Shown: positions 17,645 to 27,438, numbered from the stretch's first letter. The stretch: 64,000 nt of DNA from JBOGCH01 sp051656645 (GCA_051656645.1 JBOGCH010000039.1:58637-122636), one strand, 5' to 3'. Numbers and translations are program-made. The notes: generated by a model from the letters alone, not told the origin.

Positions 17645-18897
17645 AAAACATCGCTTTTAGAAATCAAATTCGCTACGTTCATCGCTGTTAATATGGATAC
17701 GCCACCGCCACACGCTTCCTTAATTGGATTATAGCCGCCTAGTACGGCACCGGCTACATATAAATTCTTAACAGCTTGTCCATTTATTGAGGCGCGAAAA
17801 TCAGCATTTGTCTTTACACCATAGGACATGTATGGTTGTTCTTTAAATAAATCCTTCTTAAACCAATCATTTCTATCATTACTAGATAGTGTATCAAGAT
17901 TAAAGATAGGTTCTACTATAGAATGAGGTTCCGCTATAAGCCCATGACTAAAGAAACTACCCGATGCCAAAACAAAGTTATCGGCATATAGTTTTATATC
18001 GCCTTGATCGGACGTACTTACGGACGTTACTCTATTATCAATTATTTCTCCACCTAAAACCGTATCACCCAACAGATAAACTCCGCCAAGATCTTGGAAG
18101 TATTTACGCATCATAATCTGCGTTCTTACACCCGGAACGGATATTGGCATTGTAGGCAATAACCATATAGGTTTGTTGACCAGTTTGCGTAATTTATTGA
18201 TAACGGATGTGCTATACAACCCAAAAACAGCCGGAAGCATTACAACCTCACTCTCCGCCTCTACATTTGCATTTACTTGTGCAGCGAAATGCTCTAAATT
18301 CTCAGCACTCTCAAGTACACGCGCAATATTAGCAGCCCTCATCTCCGTAGGACTTTTTCGTAATCTCTCCAACTCTGGCGTAGAAACTGCTTTTATGGAA
18401 CACTCCACATGCTTCTGCTCCAACTCATCAGCAATAAACTTGGTATAAAAATCAAGATATCCGCTAACATTTAGTATGGTAACTTTCTTCCATGGTAAAA
18501 CATCCTCATTTTCTATAACATTGAAATCCTCCAACGAAAGCCAGGTTGAACGAAGCCCTCCCATAGGAGTAATTCTGTAATGGTTTCTTGCGGCACTTCC
18601 CTTTAGATTAACCCCCATTTTAGAAAAAAATGGTACTACCTCTTTTTCAAGAGCCTTAATCTTGTCTATCCCCAGTAACGAATAGGGATGATTCTCCGGA
18701 AGTTGTGACATTCCCTCAAATGGTTCCATTACCTTCTCACCATTAACAGAACCAAGTAAATCAAACGCTCCACTACTAAAGTGCAGCGCACTCTGCCCGA
18801 TAGATATGATGGCACACTTTTGCCCCATCTCGGTCAGCTTGATAGCACAAGTTAAACCGCTTAATCCACCGCCTATTATTATTGTATCAAATTTCAT
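17641..18897 (-). CDS. glpB: Anaerobic glycerol-3-phosphate dehydrogenase subunit B
   Basis: 418 residues with a Rossmann FAD motif IIIGGGLSGLTCAI at residues 6-19 and a C-terminal FAD segment VAGAVLGGYNPIKEACGGGVS. GlpB is the FMN/FAD accessory subunit of the anaerobic GlpABC complex, which oxidises sn-glycerol-3-phosphate to dihydroxyacetone phosphate. It overlaps glpA by 11 nt upstream and glpC by 4 nt downstream, fixing it as the middle gene of a coupled operon. Length matches the family. Confidence 0.94.
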   Translation of the reverse strand: MKFDTIIIGGGLSGLTCAIKLTEMGQKCAIISIGQSALHFSSGAFDLLGSVNGEKVMEPFEGMSQLPENHPYSLLGIDKIKALEKEVVPFFSKMGVNLKGSAARNHYRITPMGGLRSTWLSLEDFNVIENEDVLPWKKVTILNVSGYLDFYTKFIADELEQKHVECSIKAVSTPELERLRKSPTEMRAANIARVLESAENLEHFAAQVNANVEAESEVVMLPAVFGLYSTSVINKLRKLVNKPIWLLPTMPISVPGVRTQIMMRKYFQDLGGVYLLGDTVLGGEIIDNRVTSVSTSDQGDIKLYADNFVLASGSFFSHGLIAEPHSIVEPIFNLDTLSSNDRNDWFKKDLFKEQPYMSYGVKTNADFRASINGQAVKNLYVAGAVLGGYNPIKEACGGGVSILTAMNVANLISKSDVL

Positions 18898-20527
18898 CTG
18901 TGTTGTTTTTATCAGCTAAAGTAAGACCACAAACACCTTCATATACCCAAGATGTAAATTGTATTTCGCAAAGCGTTTCGCCCCAAGCAATAGGATACAT
19001 ACCTTTCCAACGCTCATTCATAAACTTGGCAAGGTCCTCCTTGGCATCGCTCGTACATTTGTGGACATTGGAAAGTAAACCGGCAGCTCTGCACGCGCAC
19101 AACTCTCCTTGACAGGTTCCCATTCCAATCCTTGTTCTGCGGCGTAAACTTACTAGATTCTTAACCTCAAGTTCATCTATCGCATACTTTACTTCTCCTA
19201 CCGAAACTCCTTCACACTCGCATACCATGGCGGTTTCATATTCGTTCGAGGCATCTATCTTCTCTGTCCTCGTACCGTGTCTGTCTTCTGCTGCCTTTCT
19301 ATGGAGTTTTTCATCCATCATATAGGTTTTGGAGTCTTTTTTATCCTCAGTTTGCGTTTCCGAACCCGGTAAGCACGTCTCTGCAGTTTCGCATTTTTTG
19401 TTTACACCCAGCTTTTCACAGGCCAAATTAGTAGCCCACTCGGCCATTAATCTGTAAGTCATCAACTTACCACCCGTAATTGTAATAAAACCGGGTATAC
19501 CATCGCGTTTCTCATGATCCAAACACACAATCCCCCTGCTTATGCTACGTCCTGACGGATCATCGTCCGAGGCAACAAGAGGTCGTACCCCCGCATAAGC
19601 TCTTAGTATACGTGTCACAGCCAACTGAGGCGACAACTTCTCCCCTTCCCTAATTAGTAAGTCTACCTCCTCCGGAGTAACGTACATATTATCAATCTCA
19701 TCATAGGAAATATGACTTGACGTAGTTCCAATAACACTAATGGTGTCACCCGGAACCAAGATGTCCGCATCGGCCGGCTTACGGCAACGATTAAGGACCA
19801 TATTGTTTATTCTATGTCCAAAAATTAACAATGCACCTTTAGCAGGAAACATATTTATGGTAGCACCTGCCATTGCAGCTATCTTATGTCCCCAAATACC
19901 GCCCGCATTAATTACAATTTTAGCATATGCTTTTACGGTTTTATTTGCTAGTCTATCATATAGCTCAACTCCAACAACTCTATTTCCATCCTTAATTATC
20001 TTGGTAACCTCATGGTACGTTAAGAGTTTCGCCCCATGCAATTTTGCATCAAGCGCATTCGCTGTAGTCAAACGGAATGGATCTACCGAACCATCGGGAA
20101 CTCTCACAGCCCCAATAAGATCCCTGTTAACTGAAGGTTCAAGTTGTATGGCTTCCTTCGGATCAATAATATCGGCGCTGATTCCTGCAGCTTTACACGA
20201 CTCCACAAATTTTGCCTGATATGCAATATCATCCTCCGGGAGTGTAATAAATAAACCATCGGTTTCCTCAACACAATGTCTAGCTATCCGACGTAGAATC
20301 ATATTTTCCTCAATACATTCGGAAGCCGACTCATGGTCGGTTACCGCATATCGCGCTCCACTATGCAAAAGTCCGTGATTACGACCAGTTGCTCCGGCAG
20401 TGAAATCACTACGCTCCACTAAAAGCGTTTTTAATCCACGCATAGCACAGTCTCTTGCTGTACCTGCTCCGGTTGCACCTCCACCGATAATAATCACATC
20501 ATATTCGGGTTTATTACTTGTATCCAT
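18887..20527 (-). CDS. glpA: Anaerobic glycerol-3-phosphate dehydrogenase subunit A
   Basis: 546 residues. Catalytic flavoprotein with the FAD-binding motif VIIIGGGATGAGTARDCAMRG near residue 10 and GATGRNHGLLHSGARY near 45, both typical of GlpA/GlpD. A C-terminal BFD-like [2Fe-2S] domain (about 430-490) has CECEGVS and CQGELCACR, which distinguishes GlpA from GlpD. First gene of glpABC. A possible -7 box and a cluster of TTTCG motifs lie upstream. No glycerol kinase or facilitator gene is nearby. Confidence 0.95.
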   Translation of the reverse strand: MDTSNKPEYDVIIIGGGATGAGTARDCAMRGLKTLLVERSDFTAGATGRNHGLLHSGARYAVTDHESASECIEENMILRRIARHCVEETDGLFITLPEDDIAYQAKFVESCKAAGISADIIDPKEAIQLEPSVNRDLIGAVRVPDGSVDPFRLTTANALDAKLHGAKLLTYHEVTKIIKDGNRVVGVELYDRLANKTVKAYAKIVINAGGIWGHKIAAMAGATINMFPAKGALLIFGHRINNMVLNRCRKPADADILVPGDTISVIGTTSSHISYDEIDNMYVTPEEVDLLIREGEKLSPQLAVTRILRAYAGVRPLVASDDDPSGRSISRGIVCLDHEKRDGIPGFITITGGKLMTYRLMAEWATNLACEKLGVNKKCETAETCLPGSETQTEDKKDSKTYMMDEKLHRKAAEDRHGTRTEKIDASNEYETAMVCECEGVSVGEVKYAIDELEVKNLVSLRRRTRIGMGTCQGELCACRAAGLLSNVHKCTSDAKEDLAKFMNERWKGMYPIAWGETLCEIQFTSWVYEGVCGLTLADKNNTDEI

Positions 20528-20619
20528 AGATATTATATCTTGTATGAATTGTTTGCATTTTTATACCATAACAGCGCATCCCGCTTTTCAATATGAAAGC
20601 TATGCTTTTATTTCAAAAA

Positions 20620-20647
20620 CAAAAATATTTACTATTTCGAAAACAAA
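20620..20647 (-). promoter_or_regulatory. Candidate glpA promoter
   Basis: On the minus strand TATTTTTG (20627-20620) fits the -7 consensus TAnnTTTG, and TTTG (20647-20644) lies upstream. The spacing is 16 nt, shorter than the usual 19-21, so the -33 assignment is weak. Confidence 0.45.
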
Positions 20648-20746
20648 CAAGCTAATTTAATTATATTTTCGAAAAACATATATCTCATTCACAACTAAGT
20701 AGCAAAGAATACATCATTACTCTTCAACTTTGTTTCGTTTTCGTAA
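20635..20746. promoter_or_regulatory. Cluster of TTTCG motifs upstream of glpA
   Basis: Perfect palindromes TTTCGAAA occur at 20635-20642 and 20667-20674, 32 nt apart (about three helical turns), and TTTCGTTTTCGTAA occurs at 20733-20746. DeoR-family GlpR repressors recognise TTCG half-sites near glp genes, so these may be operators. The first palindrome lies between the -7 and -33 boxes. Confidence 0.4.
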
Positions 20747-21049
20747 CCTCTTCCTTTACACAAAAGTGAACAAGATACATGATATACGGATACTCATTAT
20801 AAAAGTTAAATATCAATACTATAGATTTACGAATGTGCAAAGAATTGCGCTTCGCTTTCGCATTCCCTCATCAAATACTGCATGTAATCCTCCATTTATA
20901 ATAAACTATGAAGTTAAAGACGAGAACAGTAGACGGATGAATATTGAAACCTTGCAATGCTAGGACAAAAGTTGATCAATGAATAGAACAAATCCATCTT
21001 TGACAAATATCAAGCTACCTCATCCCCACAACCGGCCCGCATCTAAAAA

Positions 21050-21170
21050 AGCCCCCTATAATACCCTCCATACCCCTTCCTTATCACCTATGGGGTAAGG
21101 CGGAGGCAAGGAGGACATATGGCGCAGGTAAGGCAGGGGTAAGAAGGACGCGGAGCGGGTGCAGAGAAGC
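21050..21170. repeat. Element E2: array of 11-nt units
   Basis: Units of exactly 11 nt stay in one register across the element. Six purine-rich units run from 21094 to 21159, for example GGTAAGGCGGA (21094), GGCAAGGAGGA (21105), GGTAAGGCAGG (21127) and GGTAAGAAGGA (21138). Pyrimidine-rich units such as ATACCCTCCAT (21061) and ACCCCTTCCTT (21072) precede them and partly complement them. The palindrome is much weaker than in E1 or E4, while the 11-nt period is clear. It lies between glpA and the exporter operon. Confidence 0.8.
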
Positions 21171-21340
21171 TAGGAAAATACGCGTTACGTGAGCTTGATA
21201 TTAGTAGTCCATACTTTATACTCACAAAAAAATTAAAATTAACATTATAATTCCTATATCTACAGAGTGCATTATTGACTACAGATGTCAAATAATGAAC
21301 TCCTTAGCTAAATATCACGATATCCTGAAAGAATAAGTTA

Positions 21341-21368
21341 TTATAATTATATTTGCATATAATTATAA
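21341..21368 (+). promoter_or_regulatory. Exporter operon promoter with overlapping inverted repeat
   Basis: TATATTTG at 21348-21355 fits the -7 consensus; no good -33 TTTG is seen. It lies within a perfect inverted repeat with 11-bp arms (21341-21351 and 21358-21368), a possible operator, although the sequence is very AT-rich. Initiation near 21362 gives a leader of about 50 nt to the ATG at 21414. Confidence 0.5.
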
Positions 21369-21413
21369 ATGATTACACTATATAACTATTTATTGCATAT
21401 TCGAATTATATAT

Positions 21414-22088
21414 ATGATAAAATTAGATATTGTTAATAAGGTATTTCAAACTCGAGAGATTGAAACACAGGCTCTTGATAATGTGAGTTTAGATATCCAA
21501 AAGGGTGAATTCGTTTCCATTATGGGTCCATCTGGTTGTGGTAAATCGACTCTATTAAATATTATTGGTTTGTTAGATTCACCAACCAATGGTAAGGTTA
21601 TAATTGATGGAGAAAACATCAATTGGTTTAAGGATAAGGAATTGGCGAGGTTACGCAATGAAAAACTCGGTTTTATTTTCCAAAGTTTCCATCTTATACC
21701 TGCTTTAAATGTATTGGATAATGTGGAATTACCATTATTGTATCGTAAGAATGTTTCATCGGCAGATCGGCGTAAGCAAGCGGAACTCGTGTTGAAAAAA
21801 GTTGGACTTGAAGCTCGCATGAATCATTTTCCATCACAACTCTCCGGGGGACAGTGTCAGCGTGTTGCTATTGCACGAGCTATAGTAGGCAATCCCGAAA
21901 TTCTATTGGCCGATGAGCCTACAGGAAATCTAGATAGCAAAATGGGCGAAGAGATTATGGAGATACTTCTTCAATTGAATCGCGAAGGGACTACTATTGT
22001 TATGGTGACTCATGATGAAAAAATTGCAAATAAAACCTCTCGAATTATTCATTTCTCGGATGGAAAACCAATCTATTCCCATGCCTAA
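21414..22088 (+). CDS. ABC transporter ATP-binding protein (MacB/LolD type)
   Basis: 224 residues from the ATG at 21414. A longer reading from 21369 would start about 7 nt after the predicted transcription start and add a poorly conserved 15-residue tail, so the shorter form is chosen. Walker A is GPSGCGKST, the signature is LSGGQCQRVAIARA and Walker B is ILLADEPTGNLD, the classic pattern of MacB/LolD/FtsE-like ATPases. It powers the two FtsX-type permeases encoded immediately downstream. First gene of a five-gene exporter operon. Confidence 0.95.
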   Translation: MIKLDIVNKVFQTREIETQALDNVSLDIQKGEFVSIMGPSGCGKSTLLNIIGLLDSPTNGKVIIDGENINWFKDKELARLRNEKLGFIFQSFHLIPALNVLDNVELPLLYRKNVSSADRRKQAELVLKKVGLEARMNHFPSQLSGGQCQRVAIARAIVGNPEILLADEPTGNLDSKMGEEIMEILLQLNREGTTIVMVTHDEKIANKTSRIIHFSDGKPIYSHA

Positions 22089-22109
22089 CATGAAATCAAT
22101 ACCGAGCTT

Positions 22110-23348
22110 ATGAAAAAAATTAGTGGATATATAAAGTCTTCATGGTATAATATACGTCAGAATAAAGCCTATACTTTATTCTACGTTCTGGGGACAGCTC
22201 TAACTTTCATCTTTATTACAATCGTATTACAACTTTGTTTAAATATAACAAGAGAGAATCCGCCTTTTGTTAGTGCCAAACGTATGTTTGAAGTTCGTGA
22301 CTCATATCTTGACGAATATGGTAATTCTGTTGGAGGTATTATGACTCCTGCAATAAAATCGTTTATGGAGACTGTGAAGGGTTATGATCAGTATTATATC
22401 ACGAATCAGGAATGGATTAATGTAATGGTTGACGGGCGAATTAGATCCTCTACTGTAGCATTTGTAAACAACACATTATGGAGCGTCAATCAGTACGACT
22501 TTATTGAAGGAAAACCATTTACTAAACAAGACGAAGATGACCGTCTACCGGTTGCTGTAGTAACTCAAAGTTTTGCTGAGAGTAATTACAGAAATGGTAG
22601 TGCTATTGATAAGGAGTTAGAGTTTCAGGGTAATAGATATAAGATTATTGGCGTAATTGCGGACTATGCCGATGTATTGAACTCACATGAAAATTGCCCA
22701 TCAATTTGGGTATCCTGCGTTTTTAATAAATTCATTCCGTCTTATGGAAATAACTTTATAATTACCGTTTTGTTTAATGAGGATATGTCGCAGTATGAGA
22801 TGAAAACATCACTATCCAATGCCGTACAATTCTACTTTAAGAATAGAGACATTAATGTAGATGTTCGCGCGGAGAATATATATTCAATCCAAGAGTCTAT
22901 TATTAAACGCTTCGGATCGGACACCTTTTCCTATGGTATTGGGGGCATTCTATTTTTCTTACTGTTAATACCTGCAATTAATATCATGACTCTCAGTAAT
23001 ACCAATATTAATAACAGAGCTTCTGAGATAGCTATTCGTAGAGCAATGGGCGAGAGTCAAAAGATATCTTTCCTGCAAATTATGATCGAGAATTTAATTT
23101 TGGTACTAATCGGTACTACGTTAGGTGTATTATTAACATACCCTACGGCAGAACTTATTAGTAGTACCTTAATGGGAGGTAGCGTAACCGGAGATATCCG
23201 TATTTTAACAAAGGTTAATGCTGTTGTCATGCTATGCGGCGTATTACCTCTTTGTTTGCTATTTACGCTATTATCAGGTGGCTTACCCGCCTACTTTATT
23301 TCAAAACGGAACATCTCTGAATTACTGAAAGGAGGTTCAAAATGGTAA
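22110..23348 (+). CDS. ABC transporter permease, MacB/FtsX family (first)
   Basis: 412 residues. One N-terminal membrane segment (about 20-45), a large periplasmic MacB-PCD-like domain (50-280) and three C-terminal membrane segments (about 285-400) define an FtsX/MacB permease. The RRAMGESQKISFLQIMIENLIL segment is the coupling-helix region typical of the family. It starts 21 nt after the ATPase stop and overlaps the second permease gene by 7 nt. The pair probably forms a heterodimer. Substrate unknown. Confidence 0.92.
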   Translation: MKKISGYIKSSWYNIRQNKAYTLFYVLGTALTFIFITIVLQLCLNITRENPPFVSAKRMFEVRDSYLDEYGNSVGGIMTPAIKSFMETVKGYDQYYITNQEWINVMVDGRIRSSTVAFVNNTLWSVNQYDFIEGKPFTKQDEDDRLPVAVVTQSFAESNYRNGSAIDKELEFQGNRYKIIGVIADYADVLNSHENCPSIWVSCVFNKFIPSYGNNFIITVLFNEDMSQYEMKTSLSNAVQFYFKNRDINVDVRAENIYSIQESIIKRFGSDTFSYGIGGILFFLLLIPAINIMTLSNTNINNRASEIAIRRAMGESQKISFLQIMIENLILVLIGTTLGVLLTYPTAELISSTLMGGSVTGDIRILTKVNAVVMLCGVLPLCLLFTLLSGGLPAYFISKRNISELLKGGSKW

Positions 23349-24517
23349 AACATACATTTAAGATATTGTGGAATGGACGTAGCCACTTTATAAGTATTTT
23401 CATAGAACAATTATTGGTATTTATTATTCTTATGTTATGTGTGGTTTCTGTTTCGGAATCAATTTACCAATATTCAAGGCCGGGTTTACCTGATACTGAA
23501 GATGTTGTAAGTTTTGGATATATGTATCGTCAGGGACAATTAGACAAGGCATCAAAAGAGCAACTGGCTCAGAGTATGGACGCTATTACAAGTGTATTAA
23601 AACAAAATCCGAACGTTATTTCCGTATTCGAGGGAGACGCAATAACTCCCTATATGAGACCTGACCAATACTATCCGAAGGACTCCGTTTCGATTGGCAA
23701 TAAAAAGATACTTGTAAATATAAAATCATCTGATGAAAACGGATTGAATGTATTGAAGTTTGTACTAAAAGAGGGAGAATGGCTTCCTACACGACCGGAT
23801 GGATATATGCCTGTTGTAATAACTCAGGACTTAGCTGATCAGGTGGATTGGGATCGTTCCGTAGGTAAAAAAATTACAACCAAATTTGGAGAGTTCGTTG
23901 TGGTAGGAGTAATTGAAGGCATGAGAAACGATGCGTTTACCGAACCGCATCCGACAATTATCTTTCCTATGTCTATATCTAATTCTCGTTACTCTTTTTT
24001 TCGTCAATTTTGTGCAAGGGTAAAACCTGGCTATAAAGCGGAATTCAGCGGCAACTATTATAAAGAATTTAAAAGACTTGTTTCAATACCTAATATTGAA
24101 CCATTAATTCATGATATGAGCACGGCTAAAAAAACCGCAATGCTTGAAGTCATTACATCAATCACCTTCAAAACAATTCCTACAGTTTTCTTACTGATTT
24201 TTGCCTTTGTTGGAACATTCGGTCTGTTTTGGTTATATTCTCAAAAAAGAACCTCGGAGTTTGCTTTGAGAATGGCGCTTGGCTCAACTCGCTCTCAACT
24301 TACGCGTATGGTTATGATTGAGAGTCTGACTGTTACCATCACTGCAACTATTCCCGGGTTATTATTAGCCATTTTCATTTATAAATTCACTTCTGTTACT
24401 TATATTGGTATAACGATGACATTCATTATAATGATTTTATTCTCAGCAGTGAGTACTTGGTATCCGGCATATAGTGTATCTAAAATTAAACCGGCTGAAG
24501 CTTTACATTATGAATAG
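23342..24517 (+). CDS. ABC transporter permease, MacB/FtsX family (second)
   Basis: 391 residues with the same layout as the preceding permease: an N-terminal membrane helix, a periplasmic domain to about residue 270 and three C-terminal helices. LRMALGSTRSQLTRMVMIESL is the family coupling motif and the end WYPAYSVSKIKPAEALHYE is characteristic. It overlaps the first permease gene by 7 nt and the outer-membrane factor gene by 8 nt, so the set is translated together. Confidence 0.92.
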   Translation: MVKHTFKILWNGRSHFISIFIEQLLVFIILMLCVVSVSESIYQYSRPGLPDTEDVVSFGYMYRQGQLDKASKEQLAQSMDAITSVLKQNPNVISVFEGDAITPYMRPDQYYPKDSVSIGNKKILVNIKSSDENGLNVLKFVLKEGEWLPTRPDGYMPVVITQDLADQVDWDRSVGKKITTKFGEFVVVGVIEGMRNDAFTEPHPTIIFPMSISNSRYSFFRQFCARVKPGYKAEFSGNYYKEFKRLVSIPNIEPLIHDMSTAKKTAMLEVITSITFKTIPTVFLLIFAFVGTFGLFWLYSQKRTSEFALRMALGSTRSQLTRMVMIESLTVTITATIPGLLLAIFIYKFTSVTYIGITMTFIIMILFSAVSTWYPAYSVSKIKPAEALHYE

Positions 24518-26018
24518 ATTTATTATTTCGATGTTAATTTGTTTTTGTTGTTTATATGAACAATCATCTGCACAAAAACAAGTACGCGCAATTACACTTT
24601 CCGATGCACTTACCATAGCTCAAGAACAATCATTGGAGGCATTGGAGGCACAAAATTTTTTGCGCATTGCATATTGGGAATATCGTAGTTACCGCGCAGA
24701 TATGTTGCCAAATATTGTTCTTAAAGGAATTTTACCAACAATGAATAAATCGCTGTCTACTTACCAGAAAGAGGATGGCTCATTGCATTTTATTCCTAAT
24801 CGCTCTCTGTCTGAAGACTTGTCTATTGATATAACCCAAAATATTCCACAAACAGGGGGTACCGTGTCTATCCAAACACAACTTCAACGTACAGATCAAT
24901 TGGGACAAGGAAATAATGCACCAAATTACCTCAGTATTCCGGTTGCATTAACACTTTCGCAACCCATGCTGTCATTTAATCCTCTAAAATGGGAACGACG
25001 TATTCAGCCACTCAAATATACTGCCGCAAAGAAACAGTTTGTTGTCGACATGGAGGGAATAGCAGTCAAAACAGTTCAATATTTTTTTAATCTATTGTTA
25101 TGTCAGGTTAATAAGAATATTGCCTTTCAGAATCTGGAAAACTCTAAAGCGCTATATGAAATTGCCGAAGGTAAGAGAAAACTGGGGCTCATATCAGAAA
25201 ACGATCTACAACAACTCAAAGTTGGCTTTTTGAATGCATCCGCATCAGTTGTGGTTGTTGAACAAGATTTTGAAAGAAAGATGTACACTTTACGCAACTT
25301 TTTGGGGTATGATGATAATATTCAACTTATTCCGGAAGTTCCCAATGAAATATCGTATAGCTTTCATTGTGACTACCAACAGATAATGGATATTGTGAAT
25401 CGTAATAATCCCTTTACAGAGAATATTAAAACTCGATTAATAGAATCTGAAAAAGTGATTGCAAAAGCAAAATCAGAACGCGGTTTTCGCCTTGATGTAA
25501 ACGCTTCGATTGGATTTACGGGGACAGATATTGCTTTGCCTAATGCATACCAGAACTTAGAGAATAGACAAATGATCAATGTTAGTGTACGTGTTCCAAT
25601 CTTAGATTGGGGCAAAGGAAAAGGTAAAGTTAAACTATCGCAATCCAGACAAGAGATAGAGAAAAACAGAATAGAAAGAGAGACATTGGATTTAGAACAA
25701 AACGTTGAGATGCTTATCAGGCAAATTAATGATCAGTCACAATTAACCAATCTGTTTCGTCAGGCCGACTCATTGGCTCGCAATAGATATAAAATTGCTT
25801 TCGAAACGTTTGTGATGGGTAAGATTAATGTGCTGGATATTAATGCAGCTCAGAACGAGCAAAATCAGGCACAGCGAAATTATATTGCGCAAATATACAA
25901 CTCTTGGCTATATTATTATTCCCTTAGACAGATTACGTTATATGATTTCCAAAAGCAACAAGATATTATTAATGATTTAAATGAGTTTGTATGGACAGAA
26001 AAATTTCTACGCAAGTAA
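24510..26018 (+). CDS. TolC-like outer-membrane efflux protein
   Basis: 502 residues from the ATG at 24510, which begins a signal peptide ending QSSAQ; an earlier in-frame ATG at 24474 would place charged residues before it and overlap the permease far more. The two repeated OEP domains with long coiled-coil helices are visible, including KLGLISENDLQQLKVG and ALEAQNFLRIAYWEYRSY. It would provide the outer-membrane channel of a tripartite export system. It overlaps the downstream HlyD gene by 28 nt. Confidence 0.9.
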   Translation: MNRFIISMLICFCCLYEQSSAQKQVRAITLSDALTIAQEQSLEALEAQNFLRIAYWEYRSYRADMLPNIVLKGILPTMNKSLSTYQKEDGSLHFIPNRSLSEDLSIDITQNIPQTGGTVSIQTQLQRTDQLGQGNNAPNYLSIPVALTLSQPMLSFNPLKWERRIQPLKYTAAKKQFVVDMEGIAVKTVQYFFNLLLCQVNKNIAFQNLENSKALYEIAEGKRKLGLISENDLQQLKVGFLNASASVVVVEQDFERKMYTLRNFLGYDDNIQLIPEVPNEISYSFHCDYQQIMDIVNRNNPFTENIKTRLIESEKVIAKAKSERGFRLDVNASIGFTGTDIALPNAYQNLENRQMINVSVRVPILDWGKGKGKVKLSQSRQEIEKNRIERETLDLEQNVEMLIRQINDQSQLTNLFRQADSLARNRYKIAFETFVMGKINVLDINAAQNEQNQAQRNYIAQIYNSWLYYYSLRQITLYDFQKQQDIINDLNEFVWTEKFLRK

Positions 26019-27238
26019 TTAAGCAGAGAAAAAGAAAAATATTCATACGAATTGGTACAATCATATTGGTGACAATAGTGATTTTTATCGGTTTAGTTAG
26101 TATGTTGAAACCAAGTATTCAGATAAGCGATGTTATTACTAGCAAGGTTGATATTGGCAGTCTTAATGTATCAATTTCTGCCTCGGGTAAGGTTGTTCCT
26201 CTTTATGAAGAGGTGATTACGTCACCCGTATCATCAAAAATATTGACCGTTTATAAAAAGGTTGGAGATTCTTTATCTGTAGGAGATCCTATTATGGAGC
26301 TTGATCTTGTTGCATTTAATGCCGAAATTGAGAGACAACAAGATGAGTTAGATTTGAAAAAATACAAAATGGAGCAACAAAAAATCATTACTGCAAGTAC
26401 CATTGCAGACATGGATATGCAAGTAAGAATCGATGAGATGCGACTTAAGCGTATGGAAGTATTGTTGCGGAATGAAACATATCTCGATAGTATTGGAGCA
26501 AGTACTGGTGATAAAATCAGACAGACTCAACTTGATTATCAGGTACAGACACTTCAATTTGAACAGCTTAAACTTAAATGTAATAATCAAAAATTAATTG
26601 CACAGGCTGATATCCGTGCACTTGAATTAGACTATAAAATTGCTCTTAAGAACGCATCTCTATTACGTAAAAAAATGGGTGAAGCTCAATTAAAGGCTAG
26701 TCGTACTGCTATACTTACTATGGTAAACGATCAAGTTGGATCTACCGTTGCGGCAGGCGCTCAATTAGGAGTTATTTCTGACCTAAGTAATTTTAAAATT
26801 GAGGGTGAAATATCTGATAGTTATGCCAATAAGATATCTGTCGGTGATCGCGCAGAAGTTAAGATAGGTAGCAAGAAATTGTCCGGCACTGTTGGCAACG
26901 TGACTCCGTCCATAAGTAACGGAATGATTAAATTTATAGTGCTTTTAGATGAAAGTAATAATGACAGGCTTCGCGCCGGATTGAATGTAGATATTCATGT
27001 GATAAATGCGGTAAAAGTAGATGTTATGCGTATAGACAATCATTCATTCTACGCAGGAGCAGGTGAGTATGATATGTGGATAATTAATGGCAAGCAAATA
27101 GAAAAGAGGACTATTCAACTCGGAGAAAGTAGTTTCGATAAAGTTGAAGTTGTATCAGGCGTAAAAAAAGGTGATCATGTGATTGTTTCCAATATGAAGA
27201 AATATCAAAATTTGGAGGTATTAAAGCTTCAAGAATAA
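25991..27238 (+). CDS. HlyD/MacA-like periplasmic adaptor protein
   Basis: 415 residues. A membrane helix at about 18-38 anchors the protein. A lipoyl/barrel-sandwich region (ASGKVVPLYEEVITSPVSSKI and VGDSLSVGDPIMEL) surrounds a coiled coil (about 110-235), followed by a beta-barrel domain. This adaptor links the inner-membrane ABC permeases to the TolC-like channel. It ends the five-gene operon. No two-component system is adjacent, although such exporters often have one. Confidence 0.92.
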   Translation: MDRKISTQVIKQRKRKIFIRIGTIILVTIVIFIGLVSMLKPSIQISDVITSKVDIGSLNVSISASGKVVPLYEEVITSPVSSKILTVYKKVGDSLSVGDPIMELDLVAFNAEIERQQDELDLKKYKMEQQKIITASTIADMDMQVRIDEMRLKRMEVLLRNETYLDSIGASTGDKIRQTQLDYQVQTLQFEQLKLKCNNQKLIAQADIRALELDYKIALKNASLLRKKMGEAQLKASRTAILTMVNDQVGSTVAAGAQLGVISDLSNFKIEGEISDSYANKISVGDRAEVKIGSKKLSGTVGNVTPSISNGMIKFIVLLDESNNDRLRAGLNVDIHVINAVKVDVMRIDNHSFYAGAGEYDMWIINGKQIEKRTIQLGESSFDKVEVVSGVKKGDHVIVSNMKKYQNLEVLKLQE

Positions 27239-27438
27239 ATCATAAAACGTATAATAGTGTTGTAACAATAACAGCTAATAATCTGGTAATTACACAATTA
27301 ACCAACGTATCTCAAATTAATTCCGACAAGATTCGCAATGCTTCTGATAATTGATTTTATGAATTATTGCTTTCTGCTAAAAAAGTTTACCGGAAAGTAA
27401 TAATAAAATATTATACCGAACTCACGTTAATAAATAAA

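Larger units (their letters stand above)
20528..21413. other. Divergent intergenic region between glpA and the exporter operon
   Basis: About 886 bp without a credible gene. It contains the candidate glpA promoter and TTTCG sites (20620-20746), roughly 300 bp of AT-rich DNA in which I see nothing, the 11-nt array E2 (21050-21170), and an AT-rich inverted repeat over the exporter -7 box. Confidence 0.75.

Noticed and set aside
19740..20219. Plus-strand open frame of 159 codons within glpA
   Set aside because: Antisense shadow of glpA, whose FAD motifs and coupled operon are clear.
21088..21291. Minus-strand open frame of 67 codons overlapping E2
   Set aside because: It is proline- and cysteine-rich only because it reads through the purine-rich 11-nt units; there is no promoter or family resemblance.
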